This document shows positions 23,028-37,018 of a stretch of DNA of 64,000 nucleotides, one piece after another; within the stretch, counting starts at the first letter, position 1, and each line of letters begins with the position of its first letter. The DNA is from Chlorops oryzae. Its lineage: Eukaryota > Arthropoda > Insecta > Diptera > Chloropidae. Under the pieces are notes generated by a model, which worked only from the letters and a program-made list of their open reading frames with translations, ran no database searches and was not told the DNA's origin. A program made the position numbers and the translations under genes. The stretch covers positions 31,806,391 through 31,870,390 of the forward strand of contig CM035808.1 in the NCBI GenBank assembly GCA_020466095.1. The letters are read 5' to 3'.

Positions 23028-23229
23028 CTTTCGTTGTAGGATTTTGAATGTCAAACCTTTAAATTGAAAGAGAATTTCATGAAAATTAATTTTTAATAGG
23101 TTAGGGCTTTCGAACTTTGAGAGTATTTTCATTTCGTATATTTTTTTAAGTAACATTTTGAAATCTTTATATAAATTACACTGTGCTAGTTTTTTAATAA
23201 AAAATTTTAACACAGACCTGAAATAAACG

Positions 23230-24465
23230 GCTTCCCCCTATTTCGGCCACGGCGGAATCGAACTGCATCACACGTTTTTTTCAGTTACAGTTTAGGTTTC
23301 ATACAAAATATTTTTTTTCAAATTTTTTTACTTCAGTTTTCTGCCCGTATTTATGTTTGAATTGGAAAGTCGTATTCTGGACTGGTCTAATAATAGGTAT
23401 GTTCCAGTACAGCACGAAGCTGCCTAATTTTACCCAATTTTCATACAGTTTTCAAAAAATTGGTCAGTTTCGTGTAGTACCGTAACAGACGTAATGTAAT
23501 CTGAAGACTTTTAAGAATTTCTTTCCAAAATACCATTGTGCTAAGACCCCGCGTGTAGGAAATATTCCCGTTCAAAGTTCAAACATCTTTAATGATTTTT
23601 TTTTGCATAATTTTAGGCTCTTATTTAAATACTTTGCTGAAACAATTAGATCATTGACCGGTCATGTGAGGTATAAAATGGTCTTGCAGGCGTTCATTGA
23701 AGATGCTGAGATTCCCTAAAACTGTTGAACCACTGAACAAGCGGGACCTAGATGGGTCTGAAAATCATTCACGTATGCGAGTAGAGGTTTGAAAAATGAA
23801 AGGATTCATAATAATGTTAATATATTGAGTAACAGATCATATTTTAATTCAACGCCTAAAGGTATGCACTCGAATATTAAAAGCGCAAATTACTTAATTG
23901 TAATATTTTGCCAGAAAATCTTAACGAAGGTGCCGAAATGGTATTGATGTCTTAATCGACATGCTTGCAAGAGTAAGCTGATTCTTGGCTCTCTGGAATA
24001 TTTATAAGCATTATTTTGGGTGCTGAACATAAATATTTTCTGTATTATTAAAGCGGATTTTTGAGTCGGCAAATATCTTCTTATGTCCTACCCAGCCAAC
24101 CATATTCGGAGTGATCTGAAAAGGGGTGTAAAAGGATTCCTAACGGATCTCTTCAAAGTAGTGATTTTGCCAAAGCCTCAAAAGACAACGCCTAGGAGCA
24201 TTTAGGGGGACTAAGCGACATCCCAAAAAGCACTCTTTTGTCCATGCTAGGCGGCATTTGAGGTTAGAAAAAGGAGTCCTTAGGAGCGCCGTGCGGATTC
24301 TTTTGGTTGGCAAGAGAACGGAAAAATTTAATTCAGCACCTTAAAGCATGCATGAAAATATTAAGTATATTTTCGATATTGAAAATTCATTCATCATTTG
24401 AGAAAAACGTTAATTTGTCCTCATCTTCAGCAATTCTTTTTGGAGGTATGGATATCTTTTTTACG
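23230..24465. other. Non-coding stretch upstream of the minus-strand gene
   Basis: No supported exon. The missing first exon of the minus-strand gene must lie in or beyond this interval, but nothing here marks it. Confidence 0.4.
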
Positions 24466-24467
24466 CC

Positions 24468-25054
24468 TTAAGGCTGGTCTCCAGTTCCCCAAGGAATGAA
24501 AAACTCCATATAAAAAAAAAGCCAAAGAAATGCTTAAGAAATATTTCTTCAAGAAATTTTCTGCATGCAGTCCCCAGTTCGGCAAAAAAGTAGTACATAT
24601 TTTAATACGTTTTTTTGACATAAAATGTGCACGGTAACCCCGGCTATCAGCAGAAATAATTGCAAATGAATTGTTTCTTGGAGAAATTTTGACAAGTGAG
24701 GTAGGTCAGTTGTGATTGTATAGAAATAGTGCATCCATTTTTGGGGTTTTTTCAAAAAACATGGAGAAAAACCCCAAAAAAACCAAAAACGCTTAATAAA
24801 TTTCTCAAACGAGAATAAACGCGAATTAATATCGCTTGTTAAAGAGAGTAGAAGAATTTGCGAGCTTTTTATTCTGAACGTTTATAATCGCGCCTTTTTA
24901 ATTTCTGTGTTTCGTTTCACTTTTTTGACACATGTGACATATGACAGATTGCCTCTGTTGCACTAAAAAGTTCTGTAGTACTACCTTTTTCCCTCGGAGA
25001 AAAAAATAGAAAATTTCTGCTGACATTCCTTACCCAACTGGAGACCAGCTTTAA
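24468..25054. mobile_element. TTAA-flanked non-autonomous DNA element, 579 bp
   Basis: The terminal inverted repeats are GGCTGGTCTCCAGTTCCCCA on the left and AGCTGGTCTCCAGTTGGGTA (inverted) on the right, both continuing into AAGGAATG. TTAA lies directly outside each end (24468-24471 and 25051-25054), as in piggyBac-type insertion. No transposase is present. The ends resemble the shorter TGCCTGG-type family in this window. Confidence 0.85.
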
Positions 25055-25831
25055 AAATGATCAGTCTTTAAAGACTTCTAAGTTATAACTATGAGTAATT
25101 ATAGTTATTTAAAGTTTTTTGTTTTTAATACTCAAAAGCATACCTTAAGGTGCTGAGTTTAATACTTTCTTTTGCCCAAATGACTCAATGTTTATATGAT
25201 AAAAAAAAAAAGATCGAGAAATTAGTAAATTTTATAATCAGGGGCCACTCAGTAACGTTAACTGGTATTCTCCAGCCTAATTGGCATTGCTGCTGTTGCG
25301 AGTTGGCCAAAAAGATGGACGTTTCTTATTTTAATTGCATTCCATACTCCCCCGTTTGGAAAGAGCCAAAAGCAAAATCTATTTTTGGATTTTTCTTTCG
25401 GTAATTGAAAAAAGGTGCTTATCCAAAGAGAATTACGTCACTCGAAGTTTTGAAAACGTGTTTAACCGCGAATTCATCATTCCATCGCAGACTTGGGTAA
25501 AAAAAATTGTATTTCCAAACACTCATACCCACATGATTGCACATTCATATTCGGATTGAGATGCTCAAATCGTACAAAGTAGCAGCCGCGAGTGAATTGA
25601 AGTCATTTTCACATTGTTCTTTTGAAATCGGGGGCCCGATTCGTTACGCCTCGCAAATTTTCATAGCTTTTGTCTAGTTTCGACGCTCAAATGCAAATTA
25701 AATTTTCACAAAAGCCCAAACAAAAACCGAAATTCGTAGTGTCTGATCTGTAGGCTTCAGCGTCCACAATCCACAATAATGAGGGTTCTTTTTTCCTAAA
25801 GTGCGAAGAAGCGCTTATTTTGTTTTATGAA

Positions 25832-25853
25832 CAAAACAAAACAAAACAAAAAA
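25832..25853. repeat. (AAAAC)n microsatellite
   Basis: A short run of ACAAA/AAAAC pentamers beside oligo-A. It is simple sequence. Confidence 0.7.
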
Positions 25854-26464
25854 ACAGATATTTTCAGTCCACCTTTTTTTTGTCATCAAATGTAACCTTC
25901 AATCAATGAAGTCTCACAAAATTTTTTTTAAACCAAAAAAGTTTTTAAAGAAACTCTAGAACCAGTTCAATGAGAGTTGCATTATTTAGGGCACCATTCA
26001 ATGACAATTTTAAATAAAAAAGTAGGTTTTTTTTATCCCAAGTTCAACAACTTAATTGGCAAAAAATTTGATATTGATTTTTTTAAAGCTGTTCGTGTCA
26101 ATATAAATTTTAATAGCATTGTTCATTGACCAAGGAATTTTTTAAAGCCTTCACAGCGTATGTTTTGGGTGGAAACAGTGCTTAATCAATCCATGTTGAG
26201 GCCTCAACTGATATGAGCATGGGGCACCTGAAAAAACTATGATATAATAACGGCAGATATCGTTGCTCTCAAATGCTGCTCAAACAATAGGTCTGTTACC
26301 GTACTGCACGAATTGTTTTTCAAATTTGTTTTTTCACATATCCAAAGAGTATGTAATGCTAAAACAGGATATAATGTACTCTTTCGTTGCTTTTAAAAAT
26401 CAAACACTGAAAGCATGAAATCTAGGAAAGAAAGACAACGTTCTTAATGAAGACAACGCAAAAG

Positions 26465-26958
26465 CTAGGAATCAGTGATGCCAGATTTTATCGATAAAAA
26501 AAACCCTTCATATATTGGGAAAAAACCCACTTTTCCCCATTTTCAAAAACTAAAAACCCACGAAAAAACCCAGAATGATTTTTTGAAAATATGGGCGTAC
26601 TGATTTCAAAATTGAACATTGGATTTAAACACAATATTTTAATATTTTAATAAAAGTATCAAGAAAATAACAAAAAATAAAAGTAACTTAAAATTGCAGT
26701 CTTATTCATGACTTAAAAAAAAACCAAGTTTCTTTACATCGCTTAGGGAACACGCGACTAGATACAGCAAAAAGAGTCATGCATGGTACTGGAAGAGGGA
26801 AAACACGATTTTCATTCTCATAAGTAGTAAATATACCTTAAATGTAGTGCATAAATTTCGATATAAAATTACCCATACTTTTCCCCATGTCACGATATTT
26901 GAGTGAAAAAACCCACAATATGGGGAAAAACCCACAATCTGGCATCACTGCTAGGAAT
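26465..26958. mobile_element. hAT-type MITE with perfect 8-bp target duplication
   Basis: A 478-bp element at 26473-26950 has ends CAGTGATGCCAGATT, inverted at the far side. It is bounded by CTAGGAAT at 26465-26472 and 26951-26958. The interior repeats AAAACCCAC-type motifs near both ends and is non-coding. Confidence 0.93.
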
Positions 26959-27022
26959 TCGTAGAAGCGATCACGGCAAGAACAAAGCAATCGGACTTCT
27001 CGCCTCAACACATTGAGAACTA

Positions 27023-27570
27023 GAGTTGGAGAAACAATCGATAGCACTATCGATGGTTTGAAACTATCGAAAATATGGTTTTTGAATACTATCCATATTT
27101 TTGATTCATGGACATTTACTTTAGCATTGGAAAGGTGATTCTGGCGGTGACAGAGGACTTTCTTCTTTTTGAAATGGACAAATTCCTAAAAATGCCTTAA
27201 TTTAGATTAGGGCGAGCCGCTCGAAAATTCATCTTTTGATTATCAAAACTATCGATAATTCAAACTATCGATGATGATGGTGATGATGTTGATGATAATA
27301 ATGGTGATGATGGAGATGATGTTGGTGGTGATGATGGGGATGATGATGATAGTGTTGATGATGTTGAGGTTGGTGACGATGTTGGTGATGATGATGGTAA
27401 TGGTGATGATGATGATGATGATGATGGTAATGATGATGATGATGGTGAAGTTGATGGTGATGATGATATTGAGGTTGGTGATGATGATATTGAGGTTGGT
27501 GATGATGGTGAGGTTAGTGATGACGATGGTGATGGTGATGATGGTGTTGATGATGGTGATGAGAGCTTTC
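27023..27570. repeat. ATCGAT-family element carrying a (TGATGATGG)n array
   Basis: The head GAGTTGGAGAAACAATCGAT, then AGCACTATCGATGG, matches 37022 and 42703. The body TTACTTTAGCATTGGAAA and TTCCTAAAAAT also match. At about 27262 the ATCGAT sequence runs straight into the GATGATGGT array (to about 27560). The far end of the element could not be placed. Confidence 0.8.
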
Positions 27571-28883
27571 TCTTGAGAGGGAACTCTCTGCTCCAAAGCG
27601 GTTTGTGCTTTTGTGTATTTGAGTGGTTTGTGGGTGAGGGATGTTGGGGGATGTGGTATGGGAGAGTTTTTTTTATCTTCCCCGTGCGTCCCTCTCCAAC
27701 AAACCAACTTTGTTGTCGCGAAAAATTAACGATGAACATGTTGAACGCACATTGAATTTTCCGTCGGCAGATTCTCGCTGTTTGAGTGTCCTATCATCGA
27801 TTTCATAGAATTTATCACGTCAAAATAATTTCCGTGTTAAGAAGCTCAAAGTCCGTAAGAAAAGTGCTTTTGAGTAGGTGTTCAGAAAAACAGTTAACAA
27901 TTTTTAAGTTAATATAATTGAATACAATTTTATATATAATAATTTTGCGTATAAATTTTAGGAGCCTCTCAAGCCTTTGCCTGCTTACCCTTAAATCCTT
28001 TACTGCGCAGAAGGACACATACATAATTCGATTTTAATCAATAAGCATTGATATTCGGGAAAGGTGTTCAAAGTTGATGCGTAGGGATTTTATACAAGGA
28101 GAAAATAATTTGTAATAATGTTATCGAGGATGAAAAAAATTTATGATTACCGTTCATTAATTTTACGTCTTCATATCGAAGTTCCTTTGAATTATCGTTT
28201 ATTCAGTTTTGGTGAATATTTTTTTTTTTTTTTTTTTTTGAAAAACCCTCTGCGATATCGTTGGGTACAAAACGAAAATTTTTGGACTGGAAATAAAAAT
28301 GCTGATATTTTGTAAGCATTAAAAATTAATGATTCATATTCGAAACATTAACCCATTGATGGCCAATTATACTTTAGCTCCGCAATATTGAACTAATTTA
28401 CCCTTGCGAAGGTGTCGTACCGTGCGTACCCGCTTTGGTGCTCTCATTACCCTAAAATAGTTGAAGGTAGGTTTGTTCCATTCGGCGTACACCGAAACCG
28501 TTTCGATTGTGCAACTTTTACATAAGATTTAAACGGAAATTTCCTATGAATTTTAAAGCGAATAATTGCTTTCTCTGAAGTTTAGGAGCGAGTAAAAGTG
28601 TTTCGAAATTTCGCTTTTTTTCCAATCATAATTACAAGTTAAAAACTTCGTTAAATGTGAAGCAAGGCGAAGCTTGTCTGCTTCTGTTTCTATTCGAACG
28701 CTTTGGGAATGTGAAAGATTTTGTAATTGAATGCTTTTTTGTGTAAACGTTTGTGACGCCAAAGATTGAAGATAATTCGGTTAAAGAGCTCAGTGGGATA
28801 TTCGCCAGCACAGAGAATTGAAAACGCGAACAAAGAAATGTAGGGAAGCGCTTGCGGATAACAGCGGATTAGTGCTTAGGATC

Positions 28884-29099
28884 GTGGTAGGCAGTGGCGT
28901 AGTAAAATTTTTTTTGGGGGGTTGGGGAGGGGGGAATGGGGTCGGGGGTGGGGGTGGGGGTCAAAGACATAATTCAAATATCGAATTGCTTTCGAGAATA
29001 GTTTTTTGGGTTAGTGAAGGCGTTACTAACATGATTTTATTAGTGATTTTATTGGTTTGTCCCCAAAACCACCCCCACTCCTACGCCACTGGTGGTAGG
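28884..29099. mobile_element. hAT-type MITE with perfect 8-bp target duplication
   Basis: A 200-bp element at 28892-29091 begins CAGTGGCGTAGTAAAATTTT and ends CCTACGCCACTG. It has GTGGTAGG on both sides (28884-28891 and 29092-29099). A G-rich left arm and a C-rich right arm form the inverted repeats. Its ends are of the same CAGTGGCGTAG type as the MITE in the pickpocket intron. Confidence 0.93.
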
Positions 29100-29109
29100 T
29101 ATAGATAAT

Positions 29110-31395
29110 TTTCCTGAAGCTTGTCATGTGAAGATTTGGTACATTTTAAGTACCTATGCCGTAATAAATTTAAATAAGGGAATTTCGGAATCTATTTCAT
29201 AAATCAGACTTTTAACTCAGAGTTGGTGGATATTTATCCTTTATCAGTATTCTTTTGAGGGCTTCGAAGCGTCCGGGATTAGAAGGCATTATGCGGGCTT
29301 GAGTGACCCCACATTCGAACTCTGTCCTGCTATTTTCCTGCATTCAAATTGTGTAAATTCTTTGAGTCAAGCTTCGTCATTTGTCCTGCATGTCGGCGGA
29401 GAGATTTGTCCCACAATATGGTCATTCAGACTTGGTAGCCCTATTTGTGACCCTGATGCCACGGCTAGCTTGTAAGCAACGATCTGAATTCTTTCATTGA
29501 ACTCTGTGTGGTAATTCCCGATTTTATACAAGAATTTTGGCACTATTAAGCAAATGGCTCAGTCTTCGTTGCAGTCTTATATCTTCGGGTAGTCTTGAGT
29601 GCAGTCTTTAGTCGTCGTTCAAATAAAATAAGTTAAGCAATTGTAATAATTTAATTCGTATTTTTGAATAAAGACGGTTTAAATCGAAATCAACGCGTTT
29701 CTTAAAAGGATCAATATCGGGAGTAAAAATCTTAACAGCCCCAAGCGGTCAGTATTTTACATTTGAATTAATTGAAATTCTTAGTCCCATTAACTACAGT
29801 TCCGATTATGTAATATTTTTCATTACAATATCCTCTCAAAAGGTCAAAATTTTCATACGAAATTTTTTGTTTAATCGGACCAGTATCAAACGGGCCCTGT
29901 GGGCTTTATTGTGTTCAATAGCCAATAAGACACTTTGAACCTATACGATCTACCGGCCCCGATGTTAGTATGCAACGGTTCTGAATTGAATTTCTATCAA
30001 TCCCTTAATGCAGGTGCACTCATAATTTCGAAACCGAACTGACCTACATATATTACCACTGCTTAAATTGATTATTCTGTCCAAATGGAATTGATTATTC
30101 TGTGAAAATGGAAAACCTTTAGCAACATTTCTGATAAACGAAAAATATTGCCGCATTCGGTGATAACGATGCGAACAAATTGAAAGTATCGAAGGCGATA
30201 TTTTCAAGGCAAGAATTCCAACACGTAAAATATGAATAAGACGGAAATTTTGGCATCAGCTCATTCAAAGAACACTCAGCAATCCAAACAAAAAAAGTTC
30301 AGTTTTTAAGCGGAAAAAATCAATCTGCCAATCAAGCGAGATTTTGACGTTGAAATGCGAAATTTTCATGGATTTCTTTGTTTGCCTTAACGCCACAAAA
30401 GACATTTCGAAAGTAAATAATTAGGAAAAATCAAAAAAAAAATTCTTTGGTGAATAACAAAAGCCAGAAAAATGACTAAGTGGCTGCTTAATTATATACC
30501 GTAACGACTGAGGGTTAATTAGCTTACGCTTCAAAAAATGAAAGTAAGCGACACAAAAGTTGCAGCGAGACCTTCAGAGACTTTATTGTTGCGTTTATGG
30601 TTTCTTGGCGCTATGACCTAGAAGGTCACTTGTGACTTTCATATATCGTAAATTATGTTATTAAATTTTTTTGTATTTTATTTAATTTTTTTTTAAAGAA
30701 CACATCGCATTTTCAATTGGACAGAAAAATGATCATTGCATGAAACATGAAAATATTGCGAGAAGCCACAAGACACGCAACGAAAAATTGTAAATGTGTT
30801 GCGCGCTTCACACGTTCACGCAATGCTTTTGAGCAAACCTCAAATAGAATACCTTTCGTCCGAGGTTGGGCTGAGCATCACGTTTCCATTTTTGGAAATA
30901 TCAATAAATTTGCCTTCTTTGGAAAGGTGGATGCCCTTCTCATCATGTTTCCTTTTTAAATTTTTGTGGTGTTCTTTTGAGTGTCTCTCATCTGACAATG
31001 GGAGTCATTATTTCAACAAAAGATGAGCAAAGTTGACAAATTTGGGCAATTTCATATCATAAGTAACCGCAAAAGGAAGTGGCAAGAAAACGACTTAAAC
31101 GAATATGAAAATGGATTCTGCGAAGATACTCGCTTCGATGGCTTCATATTGATTTGGCTTATTTTGTGGTTTCGTTCGAGTGGACATGACGGAAATGTGA
31201 CCAATGATGAGTTTCGGATGAGTTCAATGAGATGATTCGCATGATGGACAATTATGCTTTTGTATACGGTATTATAATTAATGAGGAAATCTCATTTTGC
31301 CATTTGCGTGTTTAAATTATTCGTGAACACCAAAAAAAAAAAAAAAAAAAAATTATTTTCATTTTCCGACGCACGCAATCTTCATGAATTCCAAA
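29110..31395. other. Non-coding stretch with old repeat traces
   Basis: No host exon is supported. The region 29825-29900 (ATCCTCTCAAAAGGTCAAAA, then CAAACGGGCC) has a diverged relative at 55715-55800, so an old dispersed repeat is present. Confidence 0.45.
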
Positions 31396-31398
31396 AAA

Positions 31399-31547
31399 TG
31401 CCTGGTCTCCAAAATCGCGCCAAGATATGCAACCATATGAAGAAACCAATTTAGTTTAAATGAACTGCGAACCTGATTGTAACTGGTTCCGTACATTTTC
31501 ATTTGTTGAATGTTTGCAGGCAGTGCTGCGCTATTGAAAACAAGGCA
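31399..31547. mobile_element. TTAA-type MITE, copy 3 (diverged)
   Basis: The left end is TGCCTGGTCTCCAAAATCGC and the right end is GCTGCGCTATTGAAAACAAG followed by GCA. The inner GGTTCCGTACATTTTCATTT and TTGAATGTTTGCAGG match the other copies. Confidence 0.6.
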
Positions 31548-31549
31548 TT

Positions 31550-34220
31550 AGAATATTCGATTTTCCACGCAAAAGTGAAGCATTTTTTCGAACAAAGTCA
31601 GCATGTTTAATACACAATGAAATTCATTGTCTCATCTGCTCCGGATGCTTCAAGTACTTATGTTTTGTACATCTTCACTTTACTCTTAAGGGAATCCCAC
31701 TTAGAAGGCACGAATAAAGAAGAGGTCTGTCGCAAGATAATTTCCAATTTGCAATTCTCTTGTAATTTCGCATAGAAAATACTTCTTCTTATATTTTCTT
31801 ATCTACTATACAAGGCCGTTCTTCACTAAATTATTGCCGACATTCGCGTGTCGCCAGTCGTCAGCGTTGGGAGGGGGGAAAAAATGTGAAAAAGAAAATG
31901 CAATACACAATGACGCACAGTGTTGCGAGGTGGACAAAATAGAAAAAAGTTGATGTCGGATTTTTTTAAAAATTTTGATGGCGATTTACAGCAAATACCA
32001 GCAACTGATCAAGGCTTAAATATCTTTGAAAAATACTAATGTTTACTTATGTTTTGGAGCCTTCAAAGTGCAAACTTCAAAACCGATGTTGCTTATGGCA
32101 AAAATATACCGAATTTATGTAGAATAAGAACTGTCGTATTTCATTTGTTTTTTAACTTATTCATAAGATTGATGACTTTTCTGAAAGCTCAACTTATTTC
32201 CTAGAGGGTAGTTTTTGTTTTGTTTTCTTTTGTTTGACATTTTAAAAGTTTCGTTATTTAGAATGAAACATAAAATAAAATTACTCAAAATATGCGTTTT
32301 AAAAGTTTCGAAGAGGGCGAAAAGTTGTGTTACAATTTGTGACTACAATTTTTAATAAGAATATATAAAAGAAAGTATGTATAATCCAAATCAAAAAGAT
32401 TTTCCTGCACCTTTTTGCACCTTTGTTTTTTACGTTGATTTTTGCAGTGGAGTCTTCAATAAAAATTGGCGAAATTTTCGAAGCTTGGTGTGCAGGGAAC
32501 AATGCAAATAAGGAGCCAGCGGTGCAAATATTTGTGAAAAACAAATTAAGCAAAGAGTTGAGTATTGAAGAGCGTAGAAAAATTATAAATATGTGTGTTC
32601 ATTTTGAAAAATTATGCTCTTGTATGAGATTGGTGCAAATTTAAACGATGTTCGCATCTTAAGTCTTTGCTCTATCTCTGTTGCTTTTTATATCAGAACT
32701 GTGTGCGCAAAGACTTAACATGCGAACGTGAAAACAGTAATGAAATCCTACGTAATTAAAAGACATCCCCTAGGGCTGGACCGTGTTTTTTTATTTTTTG
32801 TGCTAAATACATATTTAAATTTTGCAAATAAATATCATTCATTAATATTTTCTGAATTGTTATGCGATTTTCGGGAGTTTCAAAAGTACTCTATTTACCA
32901 ACTTTGAGTAGGCGTAGCACAAAAAGTGGGCGAGGTAGCGAATTGAAATTAGGTTTTTCCAATTTTGGAGCACAACAGTAAACTCTGTTCCGAATTTCAA
33001 GCCTCTAGGACTAAAATTGCGGAATTTGGGTCACCCCTTTACATGGGGGGTGGGGGTTGGGGTGGTTCGATTTTCAAAATATTTTCAAAATTTCTTAATT
33101 TTATGAAAATAAACCTCCATGTCAAATTTCATTGGTCTAGCACAACTCCTTCTATTTTTGGCCACGAGATGTATGGAGACGCGACACTGTGTGACGCCTC
33201 CACTGAAAAGGGCACCTATTCGAGCACTTGCAGCGTCTATAAGTTTTGCATTTTATGGCCTTTGTCTAATAAATTTTCCAGAAGCAACATTTTTGGCACG
33301 CGAACTTAGACCTTCGTGCTTTGCTTTCAGATTTCGGATGCACTTTTTCCTCGGTGTCTTCATTGGAAAGGGCTTTTTAAAAATGAAAGTGTTTTTCTTT
33401 TCTCATGGAGTACACATATACATACGTTTGTAGGTACCTACAATATAAAATTTCTTTCAGTGAAAACGAATGTGGAAAAAGCGCAAAACAGAAATTGTAT
33501 CGATTTTCTTAAAGCGAGAAAAGAGAGAGAGAGAGAGAGAGAAAATTTCGTACAGAAACTACTTGCTTAAATGCCTTCGTGCCACTCAATGTTGCATACG
33601 ATTCGGTGTTTGTGTTGTTGCCTCACAAGCAAGTCACGAAACAAAGTCCAAGCCTTGAATGAATTTGTCTATTTATTTATCGCCTCAATACGCTTTGGCC
33701 AGCTTTGAGGTCAGTAGCAATTAATGTCATATTGCCTCCGTTTGCATTTAAAATTCATAGGTAATTTTTTGCGGGCGCGGCTCTATCGGGCCTTTGCTTT
33801 GATTGCAGCTGAAACCCATTTTGCGGGGTCTTTCAATTTAATAACTTTAAGCGAACTTTGAAATTGAGTTTATTGGTGCAATTCGACCGTCCGTGGAAAT
33901 TTAATTGAAATCATTCTAGTTCATGCAATTTGCGGCTTAAATTCACTGCATGCACATAAGCCGTCTAGTGTATCATAGTCAGGCGAGCCTTTCAATACAA
34001 TAATCGACACAAATAAATATGTAGCTAAATTTTTGGAGTTTTTCATCATCAGAAAAGGTCCTCATATGCTGTCCATTGTTCCTATTCCTTATGAAGTTTG
34101 GATGTGAAATGAATTTGAAAAAAAACCACCCTTTAGCCACGCCTACTTTTTGTTACATCAAAATATCTCAAGAAGATTAGGTGGAAGAGCGTCGGCCTCT
34201 CGGCGGTTCATAACGTTACA
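31550..34220. other. Non-coding stretch, simple sequence only
   Basis: No supported gene. It contains a (GA)n run at 33521-33541 and poly-A/T tracts. Short ORFs here lack any recognisable motif. Confidence 0.4.
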
Positions 34221-34227
34221 CACACAT

Positions 34228-34700
34228 AAGGAAAGGAAAACAAGAGAAAAAGCTAAAGTCGGTCAAGCCCGACCTCGATGTACCCAGCGGCCCGACAATT
34301 TTGACGCGCTATATTTTGCCTTTCCGTACTGAAGTTACCAAAAATCTCAATTGCATTCCCCTCGGTCAACCTATACTTCGAATTTTAAGCTTCTACGCCG
34401 TTTACTTTGGATGTTACGAAAAAATTCCATTTGCAGGCGTGGCAGTGGGCCACTTATGACCATACACGGGGCCCGATATACCTGAGTGCCGAATTTCGAC
34501 GGAATTGTTCGATTCGTTTGAAAGGATATCCGAACACAGACGGACGGAAATGTCAAGATCGATTCAGTTTTCGATCCTCACCAAGAATATTGTATATATT
34601 TGTTTATATCTATGGACCTTAGTTCTAGCTGTTACAAGATTCGTCCAAAACTAATATAACCAGCTTACACTCTGTATAAAAATTGAAAGAATTAAACATA
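34228..34700. repeat. Dispersed fly-type repeat (AAGCTAAAGTCGG...GACGGACGG block)
   Basis: The block AAAAAGCTAAAGTCGGTCAA plus CCCGACC, a late GACGGACGGAAATGTC and a GATCGATTCAG stretch follow the plan of a common dipteran interspersed repeat. In such repeats an AAGCTAAG-TCGG start is followed by GACAGACGGACGG and TAGATCGACTC. I know the pattern, not a formal family name. No coding capacity. Confidence 0.45.
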
Positions 34701-34709
34701 GGAATGAAC

Positions 34710-36810
34710 AAAGCGCCTTAGATGACGCTTTTTAAAGGTACCAACACTAAAACAGATTGAGTGTAGGAAACAAAACCGAATGCCAATATATTTAGTGGTC
34801 TTAACTTAAGTGTAAAACAAATTCAATGATTGCTTGGAAAGCCTCGAAAGTCGAACATGGTATGCCGCAAAAACAACGATGCGGAAGAATTTCGATTCGG
34901 GGTAAGTCTTGGTCTCCACCTCATACCGATGACTTATCAGCTAAGTACCTCCCATTAAATATTAAAATGGCCTCAGCAACATAAACAACATAAATAAATA
35001 GACACTCAGATTCGACTCAGACATTCATTGCTTCGAGCAGAGGCAAATCTTAGGAAATCCCATTTACGAACCAACAAAAATTAATGCCAACGAATTTTTA
35101 TTTTTGATTTAATAATCAACGAAAATGAAAATAAAAGCGAAAATGCTTAAATTTCAATTTATTGTGGGGTGTCAACGTAACTTAACTCGATCGAAGTGCC
35201 TTGCCGTGGGAAAATAGGTTAAATAATGTGCAAAAAAATTGGTCTTCAGAATTGAATCAAAGGCATTCAATTTCAATTAATTTAAAGCTCGTTTCATAGG
35301 TTCATTTGTGGGAATTACGATTTTTTGTTTGCAGGTTTGTTTGTTTTTTTTTTGCTGACTTTTAAAAAAGATTCTTGAAAAATTGATTGAAAAAATCAAA
35401 AACCCTCAAATCTTTCATAAGAGGACAGTCTGACAAAGTGACGCTCCTTCAAAGCGAACGAAATTCGAATCGATTTTTGCTATGCATTTCAATTAAAATT
35501 TGACCTTCCATTTGTGGATACGAATGCCGGACTCTTGGTGGTCCCCTCATGGGGTATTTTTCTGGAATCTTAGTCTTAGCATTTACCTCTTACGTTTGCT
35601 TTCCAAAAAAGTTTCAAGTTTCTGCGCTTTTAAGTCCGATATCACTCTTTGGCTGCATTGCTTAGTAGACCTAAAAGAAAAAGTAAAAGCGAATTTTTCT
35701 TTAAGCGCAACCATACAACAAATCTATATTTTAAAGCTTCAAATTTAAAATAGTTTATTCAAATGTAGGTATCCAAAGACCCCGCATAAAGTCAAGCTGT
35801 TTGAGCGAAGAAATTTTAAATTGAGTAACGCGTAATTTAATTTGCTTTTCCCTTTGCTTGGGGTCTCACCCAGTTTCAGTCTGTTGATTCATACGCTACG
35901 ACGATGGTACGTGGGCAATCGTCTTGAAAAATTTTCGTTTTTAAAATTCCGCTCAGGCTTTAATGATCTTCATATGTTGCGACTTGATGAAATGTGTTCG
36001 ACGGGCACAAAGACAACAAAAAAGGAGCAATTCGATGCTTTGAAATTTTAAAGTTAATGTCTCTAGGGTGTTTCCGCGTATTTTTAATGTAAGAAAATGA
36101 AAATGTTGTTTATTTTTCACTATAAAATTCTCAATTTATCGGTTTAAGTATTTTTCTTTATGAATTTACATATTTTTCCAAGGATTCAATGGGCTTTTAT
36201 CTTTCATTTTTAACTCCAGAATAGACTGTGACTGTCGGAGTCGAAAGTGGAGCTATGAAAAGGGGGAACTTTCTTTTCTAAAAAATTAATCAAAGAGGGA
36301 AGAAATTTTCTTTTCAAATTTTCTTAACTAAATTCCAGAGCCCTAGGGAGAAAATTATTTTTCTCTTTGATGTCTCCAATTTCAGAGGTGAATTGAACCC
36401 CAAAACTGAATGTTAAGCCACCACAAATTCCTACAGTACAAAAAAACACTAAAACTTATTCATATGTGTATGTGTGACTAACCGAGTTAATAAAAATCAA
36501 GTACCAATTACCAAAACGCATTAAAGACTTTTACAAAAGAAAAAAAGATTATAAAAAATAATAATGGTATCCACGATAATACTTTTACTTTCTATCGTAC
36601 TTTTCCCAACGAAAAAATTCGATGACTTCATCGAAATTTATCAAAAAAAATTAAGTAAAACTGAAAGAAACAAAAGCGAGTCGAACCAGGGACTTGGCTT
36701 TTTCGCAGATAGTGCGTCAGACTTAATTAAAAAAATGAAAGGTTATATTTTTAATTCGTTATTGAAATTATTCCCTGAAATCATTCCCGGCTGGAAATTT
36801 TGACAAGATA
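34710..36810. other. Non-coding stretch, nothing supported
   Basis: AT-rich sequence without convincing exons or clear element ends. Confidence 0.4.
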
Positions 36811-37018
36811 TTGTAACGGTGCTGGCTAGATTTTCTTAGTTTATATATTGAGCTTGCCCACTTAAGTCTAGTCAGGCCCTTGCTAATTTGTTAATGCTTT
36901 GGATAGAATGGGCCTAGATAAAAATTTCTGTCTACGACCTATCAAGATCGGCCAATCCATACAAATGGTATTTTTTTCGTTTTAGGACTAGGCGAATTCG
37001 AAAATCAAAATATTCACA

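Noticed and set aside
27249..27739. Two overlapping minus-strand ORFs rich in Ile/Thr and Ser/Pro
   Set aside because: They are antisense frames of the same simple array, with no motifs beyond the repeat.
28818..29108. Gly-rich 96-codon ORF
   Set aside because: It runs through the G-rich arm of the hAT-type MITE at 28892-29091.
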